From positions 1 to 37,453 of the forward strand of contig DUZG01000013.1 of the NCBI GenBank assembly GCA_013349585.1: a stretch of DNA of 37,453 nt, written 5' to 3'. Source of the DNA: Nitrospinota bacterium (lineage in GTDB: Bacteria > Nitrospinota > Nitrospinia > Nitrospinales > VA-1). Both the position numbers and the translations under genes were made by a program. Each line of letters starts with the position of its first letter. Within the stretch, counting starts at the first letter, position 1. Below the pieces are notes generated by a model, which was not told where the DNA came from, did not search any database, and saw only the letters and a list, made by a program, of their open reading frames with translations. Below are positions 9,182-18,249 of the stretch, in pieces.

Positions 9182-9739
9182 ATGGAATATGGACTAAGGC
9201 CACTGGTATTTTTTATGGTGGTGCTTTTATCTGTCACCCTCGTGTCTGCGCACGCTGATGCTTTAGGCTCTGATGAGCTTGAAACCTTGTTTAAGGATAA
9301 TCTTCAGAGAGATTTCCTGAATCTTTCTGGAAAGAAAATTGGCGATAAAGGTCTTACTCATTTGCTCAAGCAGGAGTTTTTAAAAGATCTAAAGAAGATG
9401 GATTTGCGATATAACGAAATCAGCCCCGCCGGTGCCAAAATGTTGGCAAACACGCCTATTTTAAAAAAACTTAAAACTTTAATTCTCAAACATAATTTTT
9501 TTTCCGATGAAGGTGCGATAGCCCTTGCGAAATCGAATAGCTTTCCCAAGTTGGAAAATTTACAATTAGGGTGGAATGAAGTCAGGGATGCCGGAGCATT
9601 GGCTCTTGCAGAGTCGCAAAATTTTCCTGAGTTGAAAAAGCTAGATTTAAGAGGGAATTTCCTGGCTGGTCAAACAAAAGATGTTCTAAGATCTTCTTTC
9701 TCCCACCTCAAGTCTCTGCGCATATTTCAATCAGAGTGA
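9182..9739 (+). CDS. Leucine-rich repeat (RI-like) protein with signal peptide
   Basis: MEYGLRPLVFFMVVLLSVTLVSAHA signal; repeats FPKLENLQLGWNEVRDAGALALAES. ORF track begins at TTG 9173; ATG 9182 preferred. Confidence 0.78.
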   Translation: MEYGLRPLVFFMVVLLSVTLVSAHADALGSDELETLFKDNLQRDFLNLSGKKIGDKGLTHLLKQEFLKDLKKMDLRYNEISPAGAKMLANTPILKKLKTLILKHNFFSDEGAIALAKSNSFPKLENLQLGWNEVRDAGALALAESQNFPELKKLDLRGNFLAGQTKDVLRSSFSHLKSLRIFQSE

Positions 9740-9792
9740 CCTGTTTTTTTAATGGGATTCCCTTGTTACATGGATGATAGTTTGATCCCTGT

Positions 9793-10035
9793 CTATACCT
9801 GAATGATTCCTGAGTCTTCGTCATAAAAAAACGTATCGCCATCTGGACCCCGGTACGATATTTCTTTTACTTCCCAGATTTGTTTTGCTTTTACATCTGC
9901 TTCGGCAGCATGAAACCTGCCATTATCTTCGCGTTGTAAGAGTAGAAATTTGTTGTTGTTATTTGACACGATTTGCCAAACAAAAAAATCGCTTTTCACA
10001 ACTCCCTTTTCGTAATCAATGTTGATGATGTTCAT
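9793..10035 (-). CDS. Small hypothetical protein (80 aa)
   Basis: Complete ATG ORF in a gene-sized gap, same strand as ctpA-like gene; family not recognised. Confidence 0.5.
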   Translation of the reverse strand: MNIINIDYEKGVVKSDFFVWQIVSNNNNKFLLLQREDNGRFHAAEADVKAKQIWEVKEISYRGPDGDTFFYDEDSGIIQV

Positions 10036-10059
10036 TCCTTCAGACCTTATTTATGTAGG

Positions 10060-11592
10060 TTAATAATTTATGCTTGCTGCTATTTCACGTGCCTTTTCCA
10101 TCGACTTTTTTTTGCTTGCGGTATGTGAGTCCTTCAAAATTCGCCGGGCCAGTTCAACTGTAGCGTCACGGGTTTTATTGAATTCCAATCCTTGTTTCTC
10201 GAAAAACTTTTTTAAGCTGGAAGCTTTAAGACTAAGGAGAGTGTCAGAGATGCCACTTGTCTTTTTTATGGTGGATGTTTCTTCTTTAATCAGATCGTTT
10301 ATGATATTTATTTCTGGAACGATTCCATTCTTTGTGATATCTGCGCCTGCAGGTGTGAAATATTTCGAAGTGGTTAATCGTAACCCAGAACCATCACTTA
10401 CTCGGAAAATAGTTTGTACGGAACCCTTGCCATAAGAGCTTTCTCCCATTAACAAGGCGTTGCCCGAATCTCTTAAAGCCCCGGCAACTATTTCAGATGC
10501 GCTGGCACTGTATTGATTTATTAGTACTACCACAGGCATCTTATGAAGACTTTCTTTGTATAAGCTTCGATATTCTCGATAATCATCTTCTGAGCGACCT
10601 TGCGTGTAGACAACCATTCTTCCTTTGAATAAGAAATGGCTGGCAACTTTAATCGATTGATTGAGCAGCCCCCCTGGGTTTCCGCGCAGATCTAGAATGA
10701 AACCTGTAACACCTTCCAGGTTTGCTTGTTTTAAATATTTCTTCAACTGTTTCTCTGTCAGTTTGGAGAAGCTGCTAATCTTAAAATAACCGATGTGGTT
10801 TTCCAGAGGTTCGTATTCCACTGTGTTGACTTGGATAATTCTACGCGTCAAGGTATGAGTGTATTCTCTTTTTTCGCTGGATCGATACAAGGTGAGAGTG
10901 ACCTGACTTTCAGGATATCCTCTGAGTAAATTTGCAAGCTCCTGGATGTCCTGTCCCTTAATTTCTTTTCCATTTACTCGTATAAAAGTGTCGTCGGATT
11001 GTATTCCCGCTTCTTTGGCTGGGGAGTCATCCATAGTCTTGACTACAAAAAGACGGTTGTCTTTCATCGTAATGACCATCCCCAGTCCACCATATTTCCC
11101 CTCTGTATCTCGCATCGATTTTTTGAATGCAGATTCATCGAGGTATTGCGAGTAGGTGTCGAGAGAGCCCATTATGCCTCGTATCGCTGCAACCTCGAGG
11201 TCATCTTTGGATAGTGATTTATTCGACTGATCATGCAGAAAATAATAAACTTTTTGTAGTTCTTCCAAGTCATGGCGCATGTCGTAATTTAGAAAATACT
11301 TTTTGGATTTATTATTGAATGTGATCGTGCTTCCTGAAGGGTTTGTGGTCACATTCGCAGAACCTGTGGACTTGATCATTTTTTTGATAGCGGCTGAAAA
11401 TAGTTTTTTATGGTCAGGAGAGTACACATATTCTTCTGATACAAGTTCAATAATTTTTTCAAAGGTTTCGAGGTCATGGTTGAAAAAACCTGCATGCGCA
11501 GTAGAACTCATATGAGTCCAACTGGGAATGGATACCGCCGATAGCAATAAGATGATTGCTGGCATTAGGATCCACCGCTCTTTAAGTCTCAT
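10060..11592 (-). CDS. S41 family C-terminal processing peptidase (CtpA-like)
   Basis: PDZ segment GLGMVITMKDNRLFVVKTMDDSPAKEAGIQSDD; GYFKISSFS, LDLRGNPGGLLNQSI, SASASEIVAGAL, GKGSVQ catalytic motifs. Confidence 0.92.
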   Translation of the reverse strand: MRLKERWILMPAIILLLSAVSIPSWTHMSSTAHAGFFNHDLETFEKIIELVSEEYVYSPDHKKLFSAAIKKMIKSTGSANVTTNPSGSTITFNNKSKKYFLNYDMRHDLEELQKVYYFLHDQSNKSLSKDDLEVAAIRGIMGSLDTYSQYLDESAFKKSMRDTEGKYGGLGMVITMKDNRLFVVKTMDDSPAKEAGIQSDDTFIRVNGKEIKGQDIQELANLLRGYPESQVTLTLYRSSEKREYTHTLTRRIIQVNTVEYEPLENHIGYFKISSFSKLTEKQLKKYLKQANLEGVTGFILDLRGNPGGLLNQSIKVASHFLFKGRMVVYTQGRSEDDYREYRSLYKESLHKMPVVVLINQYSASASEIVAGALRDSGNALLMGESSYGKGSVQTIFRVSDGSGLRLTTSKYFTPAGADITKNGIVPEINIINDLIKEETSTIKKTSGISDTLLSLKASSLKKFFEKQGLEFNKTRDATVELARRILKDSHTASKKKSMEKAREIAASINY

Positions 11593-11637
11593 TTATGTTT
11601 TTGGATTAAAAGGAAAAACAACTGTTTAGGAATCGAC

Positions 11638-12261
11638 TTACTGATTCTTTAGAATATCTTCAAAGATAATTTCCAGGTTAGCCGTCATTTCATCGACATT
11701 ACCTTTGCTAATGCTGGGAGCCACTTTTAAAACATCGTTGATTATGATTGTAGGGGTTTCATTGGCCTTGTATTTTTTTGCCAACGCAAGCGCCTCATCA
11801 GTTTTAGCCTTGATCTCATCCGACTGCATACCTTCTTTCATTTCTTTTTCTATTTTAAATTCCTTTGCTAGGAAACGAATGACTTTAGGTTGAAATACAT
11901 CTACGCTCAATTTGAAACTGGTGTCGAATAATTCTTGGGTGAATTCCTCTTCCATTCCGAGGCCATCGGCAATATAAAAAGCCATAGAAGGGTAGGCTGT
12001 CTGGTTTCCCCAATAAATGGGGTATTTTTTATGATGCAGCTTGTCTTTAAATTTTGCGCGAAGCTTCTTAGAGGTTTCCAGGAATCGATAGCAGTGACCG
12101 CAGGAGTAATTGAAAAACTCTAACATTTTTATCGTTTTTGCGCCCTTGAGTTTATTGATGTCACCAATGACTTCATATTTTCCACGAATTTTTTCATCGG
12201 CTGCAACTGTGCCGGGAAACAAAAAAATGAATGCAAGTAAAATGGCTGCCGCCTGTTTCAT
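11638..12261 (-). CDS. Thiol:disulfide interchange protein DsbA family
   Basis: Signal peptide; MLEFFNYSCGHCYRF (CGHC); ETPTIIIND cis-Pro region. Confidence 0.85.
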   Translation of the reverse strand: MKQAAAILLAFIFLFPGTVAADEKIRGKYEVIGDINKLKGAKTIKMLEFFNYSCGHCYRFLETSKKLRAKFKDKLHHKKYPIYWGNQTAYPSMAFYIADGLGMEEEFTQELFDTSFKLSVDVFQPKVIRFLAKEFKIEKEMKEGMQSDEIKAKTDEALALAKKYKANETPTIIINDVLKVAPSISKGNVDEMTANLEIIFEDILKNQ

Positions 12262-12289
12262 AAACTTCTCCTTAATTTGTACGCTGATA

Positions 12290-13603
12290 TTAATGTTTTA
12301 TTTTAGGCCAGTATTGCATGTAGTTGAACCCTGGGCTGTGATTTTTCACATGACATCTTTTACATGCCTTATGCGCATTATTTCCAAAACCCGGAGCTGG
12401 TGCTGAAGCATGTTTTTTGCCTGCACCGTGGCATACTTCGCACTGGACATTTTTTAACTCCGGAGTGTCTAACTCACTAATAAATCCACCGTCAGTATTA
12501 TAACCAACGACGTGGCAAACCAGACATTCTGGATCAAAAGCCTTGTTGATTTTTCTCAGCGTTTCATAGGCTCTGCCATGTCTGGATGATGACCATTTTT
12601 CATGGGCTACGGAATGACAGGTTTTGCAGACAGTATCGCCTGCGTAAACCGAAACTTTATTCTTATTGCGTTTGGCTGCGAGGCTTTCAAAAAACATAGC
12701 CTCAACTTCATCGTTATAACTTTCGTATAATTTTAACATTTCAGGGTCTTTATTAATACTCGAATCAAGCTTAACCATACGCTGTTCAAAAGTGATTTTC
12801 CCCACTTTATCCAGCGTTATATGCAATTCGCCCATTTTTTGGCCCCGAGGTGAGGCTTGAACAAAGACTTTTCCAGCTTTGTAGACAGGTTTCATGTCTA
12901 CTGTGTCGGTTTCGCTAGAAATATGTCCATTGATGACAATATCCACTCCATCTTTATCCAGATATTTTAAAGCCTTTTCTTTTTCCATATGAGTGAGCAA
13001 AACGATGATGTCTGCTGTCTTTTGAATTCCTGTGATTTCTTGAGAAACGATTTGTTCGGGATCGGCAATACTTAGCCCAGAATGGTTTTTTAGATAAAAA
13101 AGCTCAGGATCCACTATCGCCAGGACAGCGACTTTTAACCCATTTGAGAATTTCTTAATTCGCGTTTTTGGTAGGGGAAAGTTTTGAAGCGCGATGTTAC
13201 TGGCAATGAAGGGAATGGAATGGTTTTCTAGAAATTTTGATCCATACACAAGGTCGCGTTCTCCGAGTGCGACAGCATCGTAGCCCATTTTTTCAGTTGC
13301 TGTCATTAATGTCTTTGCTTTCAATTTCCCTTGTCTTGTGGGTTCTTTAAAATGATCTCCTGTATCGACGAGTAAAAGGTTGGGTTTGTTTTTTCGTATG
13401 TCATTGAGATATTGCATGCGGCGCTCAATGCCGCCTTGATCTTCTTCTTTAGCACAGCCACAGGGTTTTAACTCAGCCAGCAGGTTTCCGGTATAAACTA
13501 CAAGCAGTTTCCGTGTTTCTGCGGCTACCGGGTAGGGGAGATCCGGGCGTGGTGAAAGACAGGCGGAAAGAAATGCCAAAAGTAATATCGTGAATCGTTT
13601 CAT
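12290..13603 (-). CDS. Lipoprotein: 5'-nucleotidase/metallophosphatase-like domain fused to a cytochrome c554-like tetraheme domain
   Basis: Lipobox LSAC; CGC...GGIERR, LLVDTGDHF, GERDLVYG, VINGH metallophosphatase-like motifs; four CXXCH sites CKTCH, CLVCH, CEVCH, CKRCH. ATG 13603 gives a better lipoprotein signal than ORF-track start 13639. Confidence 0.85.
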   Translation of the reverse strand: MKRFTILLLAFLSACLSPRPDLPYPVAAETRKLLVVYTGNLLAELKPCGCAKEEDQGGIERRMQYLNDIRKNKPNLLLVDTGDHFKEPTRQGKLKAKTLMTATEKMGYDAVALGERDLVYGSKFLENHSIPFIASNIALQNFPLPKTRIKKFSNGLKVAVLAIVDPELFYLKNHSGLSIADPEQIVSQEITGIQKTADIIVLLTHMEKEKALKYLDKDGVDIVINGHISSETDTVDMKPVYKAGKVFVQASPRGQKMGELHITLDKVGKITFEQRMVKLDSSINKDPEMLKLYESYNDEVEAMFFESLAAKRNKNKVSVYAGDTVCKTCHSVAHEKWSSSRHGRAYETLRKINKAFDPECLVCHVVGYNTDGGFISELDTPELKNVQCEVCHGAGKKHASAPAPGFGNNAHKACKRCHVKNHSPGFNYMQYWPKIKH

Positions 13604-13699
13604 GCTTGCTAAGGTATCGAAACCTTCAAGCAATTTCAATTGATTGTTGCTACAAGAGGCAGAGACGGTTAATATTGAATTCTACTTTGAGGTGTTCTT

Positions 13700-14584
13700 A
13701 TGTCACAGCGCAAATCTGAAATTCATATGCATTCTATATTCTCCGATGGAGAATTTTCGCCTGCCCAGCTGATTGATATTGCCCAAAAAAATGATGTAAC
13801 ACTTCTCTCTCTGACAGACCACGATACCTTTGGTGGTATTCCAGATTTTTTAAAGTCGGCAGAGGGGACAGGTATTGAAGCTTTTCCGGGTATTGAGATC
13901 ACCGTAAAGTTTCATGATTTCAATATTCACTTGCTTGCCTATTTTAAAGATTATGAATCGATTGTACCGGAGTTGCTCAACCGAGTAAAAGATATGACCG
14001 AAACCCGTGAAAGACGAATGCGTGAACTTATCGAGCGAGTCAATGATGTCATCCCCAAAAAATTCAGAGACAGCATAGAGTTCGATAATGTCAAAAAGGC
14101 GGCTGAAGGGGTTTTGGCAAGGCCTCACCTGGCGCGTGAAATGGTTCGCTTGGGCATTGTGTCCAGTTCCAATAAGGCTTTTGAACGATACCTGGTGAAA
14201 TACAATGTGCAACGAGAAAACCTTGATGTCGCTAAAGCCATCTCACTGGTTCGACAAAGTAAGGGTGTTCCCGTTATGGCGCATCCAGGTGAACGATCTT
14301 ATTCCTTGATTTGTCCTGAAAAAGGCCGCAAAAAAGAGAACGCTCCGGTCTTAGTCGAAGAATTGAAAGAGATGGGACTGCTCGGACTCGAATGCCATTA
14401 CCCCTATCAGGAAAGAATGGAAACTGTGCAATATTTCATCGATCTGGCAAACGAATTTGACCTGATAGTTACCGGCAGTCGCGACTTTCACGGATTTTAT
14501 AATCATCAGCGGGTCAATATATTCGGCACCACCAAAATGGAGCCGGTTTTCATCGACCAGTTCCGGTCTGTTTGGGATAACTGA
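13700..14584 (+). CDS. PHP domain phosphoesterase (RNase AM/YciV-like)
   Basis: EIHMHSIFSDGEFSPAQLIDIAQKNDVTLLSLTDHDTFGGIPDF; VMAHPGE; TGSRDFHG. Confidence 0.88.
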   Translation: MSQRKSEIHMHSIFSDGEFSPAQLIDIAQKNDVTLLSLTDHDTFGGIPDFLKSAEGTGIEAFPGIEITVKFHDFNIHLLAYFKDYESIVPELLNRVKDMTETRERRMRELIERVNDVIPKKFRDSIEFDNVKKAAEGVLARPHLAREMVRLGIVSSSNKAFERYLVKYNVQRENLDVAKAISLVRQSKGVPVMAHPGERSYSLICPEKGRKKENAPVLVEELKEMGLLGLECHYPYQERMETVQYFIDLANEFDLIVTGSRDFHGFYNHQRVNIFGTTKMEPVFIDQFRSVWDN

Positions 14585-14595
14585 CTACCCTTCTT

Positions 14596-15000
14596 TTAAG
14601 CTTGGTGCTGCTGGGAAATCAATTTCAGTTCCTGCGATATGGTTGAAGTAGTTGGCGAATATATTTTTGCCACCAGCGCGACAATCTCTATTATCTCTTC
14701 AGAACTGTAACCTGCCTTTGTAACCGCATTATAATCATCGTCAGAAACCCAACCCTGGCTCGAAACAATTTGCCTGACAAACTCCAACCCTGCTTGAGTT
14801 TTAGAATTGGTAGAGACTCCTTGCCTGCTAGCTATGATTTCTTTTTCTGAAAGGCCAATTCCTTTACCCATTGCAGTATGTGCCGCAAGACAATAATTAC
14901 AGACATTGACCTCAGAAATGCAGAGGGCAACTTGCTCTTGAAAAGATTCAGACAATACCCCACCAGCTAGTGCCCCGTGTAATTGTAAGAATCCTTTGCG
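14596..15000 (-). pseudogene. 5'-truncated carboxymuconolactone decarboxylase/AhpD-like gene
   Basis: LSESFQEQVALCISEVNVCNYCLAAHTAMGKGIGLSEKEI is AhpD-like; homology-like sequence (RKGFLQLHGALAGGV) continues upstream of the TTG at 14955 without an ATG, then runs into unrelated repeat-flanked sequence with an in-frame TGA. Confidence 0.6.
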
Positions 15001-15039
15001 AGTAGTGGTGGCAAAGAAAGGGAGGGGATGAAATCAGTC

Positions 15040-15062
15040 CCTTCTCCCCTAGAGGGAGAAGG
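15040..15062. repeat. Palindromic intergenic repeat (CCTTCTCCC-ctaga-GGGAGAAGG)
   Basis: 9-bp perfect stem, 5-nt loop; flanked by ggttaggaatgaggggg, resembling widespread CTCTCCC/GGGAGAGG-type intergenic palindromes. Confidence 0.6.
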
Positions 15063-15091
15063 TTAGGAATGAGGGGGCTAAATAAGATTTT

Positions 15092-16046
15092 CTATTCGTC
15101 TGACATGATAGCTTCCTCGGGGAGAGAAGCTCTGATCGTTGCTTTTAGGGTTTCACCCGCGCGGTCAAGCTCATTTTTATCCCAGATAATAGTCTGGTGA
15201 TGATTGGTATCAAAGTGAGTTTTTTCTTTTTTCCATGCGCATGTATAGATTACGATTTTCCCCAGTCCTTCGGCAAAGCCAGTTTCCCAATAGGCTCCAT
15301 TATTAGAGTGCGTTAAATCTGCGATGAGAAATTTTGATTTTTTTTCCCTACTCTAATCCGGTCATCGATGGAACCGGTTTTAGGTTGTTCGAGTAGGGTT
15401 TGGAGATCGAAGCCAGTCTTTTTTACGGCAGGTTTAAAGCATTCATCGACAACTTTGGTTAAGGTTGAGTCGCCAAATTGCATAGCCATAAATGCTTTTT
15501 TAGAATTGGTTTGATCTTGCATAATTTCTTCATAGTAAGCCTAACCTGCATAGGAAAGTGTAACTGCGGCAACCCCTAAAAAGTCAAAACCATCGATTTT
15601 ATTACCATTAATTAATTAATTTATTTTCGAATAAATAATCCAGGACAAATTGGATACCATCGCGATCTTGTACCCCAATGATTGCTTGATGGGTTTTAGG
15701 TGCAATCTCAAGCATTTCTTCTGGTACAGCGATATTTTTTCCAATCCATGAAATTAGGTTTATCGCTTGTTGTGTTGGACTGGGATAATTATTTTCATTT
15801 TCCAACCTTGCTAATTTTTTGCTGTCTAGACTAGGCCATTTCTCTTGTCTCTGTATTGTTCTAATATAATGGCTGATACGTCCTTTTTGATTTGTATTTT
15901 TATTAGAATCTAACCCCAGTAAATGTTCTGAACCCTGAGATAAAGTGAATTTTCCACAGTTCGGGCAATCAATTAGTTTGTCTGGTTTTTTTTAATTGAG
16001 GATCAGCATTTAGCTCAAATGTGCAAACGGGACAATTATCTGGCAT
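15092..16046 (-). pseudogene. Decayed gene: zinc-ribbon + nucleoside 2-deoxyribosyltransferase-like protein
   Basis: Minus-strand reading rebuilt across two poly-A frameshifts, a TTAA-type 4-bp slip and a TAG gives a continuous ~313-aa protein: MPDNCPVCTFELNADPQLKK/PDKLIDCPNCGKF...DYLFENKLIN/GNKIDGFDFLGVAAVTLSYAG*AYYEEIMQDQTNSKKAFMAMQFGD...IDDRIRVGKK/SKFLIADLTHSNNGAYWETGFAEGLGKIVIYTC...THFDTNHHQTIIWDKN...LKATIRASLPEEA. Confidence 0.8.
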
Positions 16047-16065
16047 GGTTTCCTACGATGTAGTT

Positions 16066-17091
16066 TTAAAAAAGTTTTTCCTGCTTGCCTTGGCTGGGGG
16101 GAACTTTATTGAAATGTTCGTAGGCCATTGGCGTGGCGATGCGGCCGCGTGGGGTGCGTTGGATGAATCCGGTTTGGATTAAATAAGGTTCAAGGACATC
16201 TTCGATAGTGTCTTTTTCTTCGCTGATAGAGGCGGCAAGGCTTTCTATACCGACGGGCCCGCCTGCATATTTTTCTATCATTGCCAGTAACAGTTTATGA
16301 TCCATATTGTCGAGGCCTTTGGCATCGACTTCCATCATTTCCAAAGCCTTGCGGGCTATATCACGAGTGATAACGCCGTCAGCTTTGACTTGAGCATAGT
16401 CGCGCACCCGTCGTAAGAGTCGATTGGCGATTCTAGGTGTGCCGCGTGAACGACGGGCAATCTCGTTGGCACCCTCGGGGACGATGGCAATTTCCAGGAT
16501 AAATGCCGATCGCGTGAGAATGGTTTCTAATTCCTTTTCGTTGTAATAGTCGAGTCGGTGAACGACTCCAAAACGGTCGCGCAAGGGAGAAGTGAGAAGA
16601 CCTGCTCGCGTTGTTGCTCCGACTAATGTGAAGGGAGGCAGGTCGAGTTTGATGGAGCGCGCGCTGGGACCCTGCCCGATCATAATATCGAGCTTATAGT
16701 CTTCCATTGCCGAGTAGAGTATTTCTTCAATGACATTGGAGAGCCGATGTATTTCATCGATGAACAAAACATCGCCATGTTTTAAATTGGTCAATAGGGC
16801 GGCGAGGTCACCCGACTTTTCGATGACAGGGCCGGAAGTGCTCTTAATATTCGCTCCCATTTCTACAGCAATGATATTTGCCAGCGTAGTTTTTCCCAGT
16901 CCCGGTGGACCATAAAATAGAACGTGGTCCAAAGATTCATTGCGCATTTTTGCGGCGGCGATGAAAATATTAAGGTTCTCTTTTATTTTTTCCTGACCTA
17001 CATATTCGGTGAGCTGGCCGGGTCGCAGTTTATTATCGTACCGAATTTCTTCGCCATCTACTTCTGAATCGATCAGCCTATCTTCTTCCAT
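16066..17091 (-). CDS. ruvB: Holliday junction branch migration ATPase RuvB
   Basis: [53 protein letters not shown]. Confidence 0.97.
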   Translation of the reverse strand: MEEDRLIDSEVDGEEIRYDNKLRPGQLTEYVGQEKIKENLNIFIAAAKMRNESLDHVLFYGPPGLGKTTLANIIAVEMGANIKSTSGPVIEKSGDLAALLTNLKHGDVLFIDEIHRLSNVIEEILYSAMEDYKLDIMIGQGPSARSIKLDLPPFTLVGATTRAGLLTSPLRDRFGVVHRLDYYNEKELETILTRSAFILEIAIVPEGANEIARRSRGTPRIANRLLRRVRDYAQVKADGVITRDIARKALEMMEVDAKGLDNMDHKLLLAMIEKYAGGPVGIESLAASISEEKDTIEDVLEPYLIQTGFIQRTPRGRIATPMAYEHFNKVPPSQGKQEKLF

Positions 17092-17105
17092 AATTTATTT
17101 CAATT

Positions 17106-17699
17106 TTATAAATTGTTCAAACTTTCCTTGATCAAATCTTCCAAGGAACTATCTTTACCATTTTGATCATAAGCTGAGGTCAATGCTTTTTCTGCATGCG
17201 GCTTTTTATAGCCGAGATTGATCAGAGCAGATAACGCGTCTTCGTAAAACCCGTCTTGTTGACCCGCATCCGGTCGGTGTTCCATATCCACTGCAAGATC
17301 TGCCAGTTTGTCTTTCAATTCTAATGCTAATCGCTCCGCTGTTTTTTTGCCGACTCCGGGGATGGCACTCAGCCGAGCGGCATCTTTATTCATAACCGCA
17401 GTCAGCAGGTCAGCTGGCGACATGCCAGAGAGAATGCCGAGAGCCAACTTGGGCCCTACCTTGTTTATTGTAATCAGTTTTTCGAAAATCGATTGTTCTT
17501 CTTCAGTTGAAAATCCGAAAAGTTTCAGGTCGTCTTCACGCACTCGCGTGTGAATGCGCAGGGATACCGATTCTCCCAGTTGAGGCAATGCGTAATAGGT
17601 GGAAAGAGGAGTGAAGACCTTGTAACCTACACCGTTGACATCCACGATGGAGTGTTCAGGAGATTTGTAATTCAGTAGACCTTTTAAGTGAGCGATCAT
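17106..17699 (-). CDS. ruvA: Holliday junction branch migration protein RuvA
   Basis: MIAHLKGLL; VNGVGYKVF; INKVGPKLALGILSG; IPGVGKKTAERLALELKDKL. Confidence 0.96.
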   Translation of the reverse strand: MIAHLKGLLNYKSPEHSIVDVNGVGYKVFTPLSTYYALPQLGESVSLRIHTRVREDDLKLFGFSTEEEQSIFEKLITINKVGPKLALGILSGMSPADLLTAVMNKDAARLSAIPGVGKKTAERLALELKDKLADLAVDMEHRPDAGQQDGFYEDALSALINLGYKKPHAEKALTSAYDQNGKDSSLEDLIKESLNNL

Positions 17700-18196
17700 C
17701 AGCGTGCCCGTTTGATTTTTTGTTGAAGTTCATCATTATGGATATGGCAGATGGCTGCTGCCAGCCCATCGGAAGCATCGAATGGCTCGGGCTTTTCTTT
17801 GAGCCGTAAAAGAGTGGAGACCATTTCGCGCACCTGATTTTTATCTGCATGGCCGTAGCCAACTACGGATTGTTTGATTTCCAATGGACTGTATTCGGCA
17901 ACTCGTAGTCCACAGTTTACCGCCGCAAGAAGGATAACTCCGCGAGTTTGCGCTAGTTTGATCACTGTTTTGACATTGGTGGCATAGAATAGATCTTCCA
18001 CAGCCACCACTTCAGGAGTAAATTTTTCCATCGCAATGATCAACTCATCATAGATGTGTTTAATACGTTGTGGAAAAGCATCTTTTGGAGAACTGCGCAC
18101 ACTGCTCCAATGGACGGCTTGCAAGTTGCCCTTGACCTCATCGACGATACCGAATCCGGTGCAATTGCTTCCTGGGTCGATTCCCATTACACGCAT
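17699..18196 (-). CDS. ruvC: Crossover junction endodeoxyribonuclease RuvC
   Basis: MRVMGIDPGSNCTGFGIVD; AVEDLFYATNVKTVIKLAQTRGVIL; SPLEIKQSVVGYGHADKNQV; stop overlaps ruvA start. Confidence 0.96.
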   Translation of the reverse strand: MRVMGIDPGSNCTGFGIVDEVKGNLQAVHWSSVRSSPKDAFPQRIKHIYDELIIAMEKFTPEVVAVEDLFYATNVKTVIKLAQTRGVILLAAVNCGLRVAEYSPLEIKQSVVGYGHADKNQVREMVSTLLRLKEKPEPFDASDGLAAAICHIHNDELQQKIKRAR

Positions 18197-18249
18197 TGTT
18201 TTGTAGCCTTGGGGTTGGGGCGATCTGCAAATACAAATCGGTTGAGAGT

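Noticed and set aside
10070-10435. 121-aa plus-strand ORF antisense to the ctpA-like gene
   Set aside because: Lies wholly inside a strongly supported S41 protease CDS; no recognisable domain. Same reasoning for the other long antisense ORFs.
15313-15522. Stand-alone 69-aa CDS MQDQTNSKKAFMAMQFGD...
   Set aside because: Better explained as a fragment of the larger decayed gene at 15092-16046.
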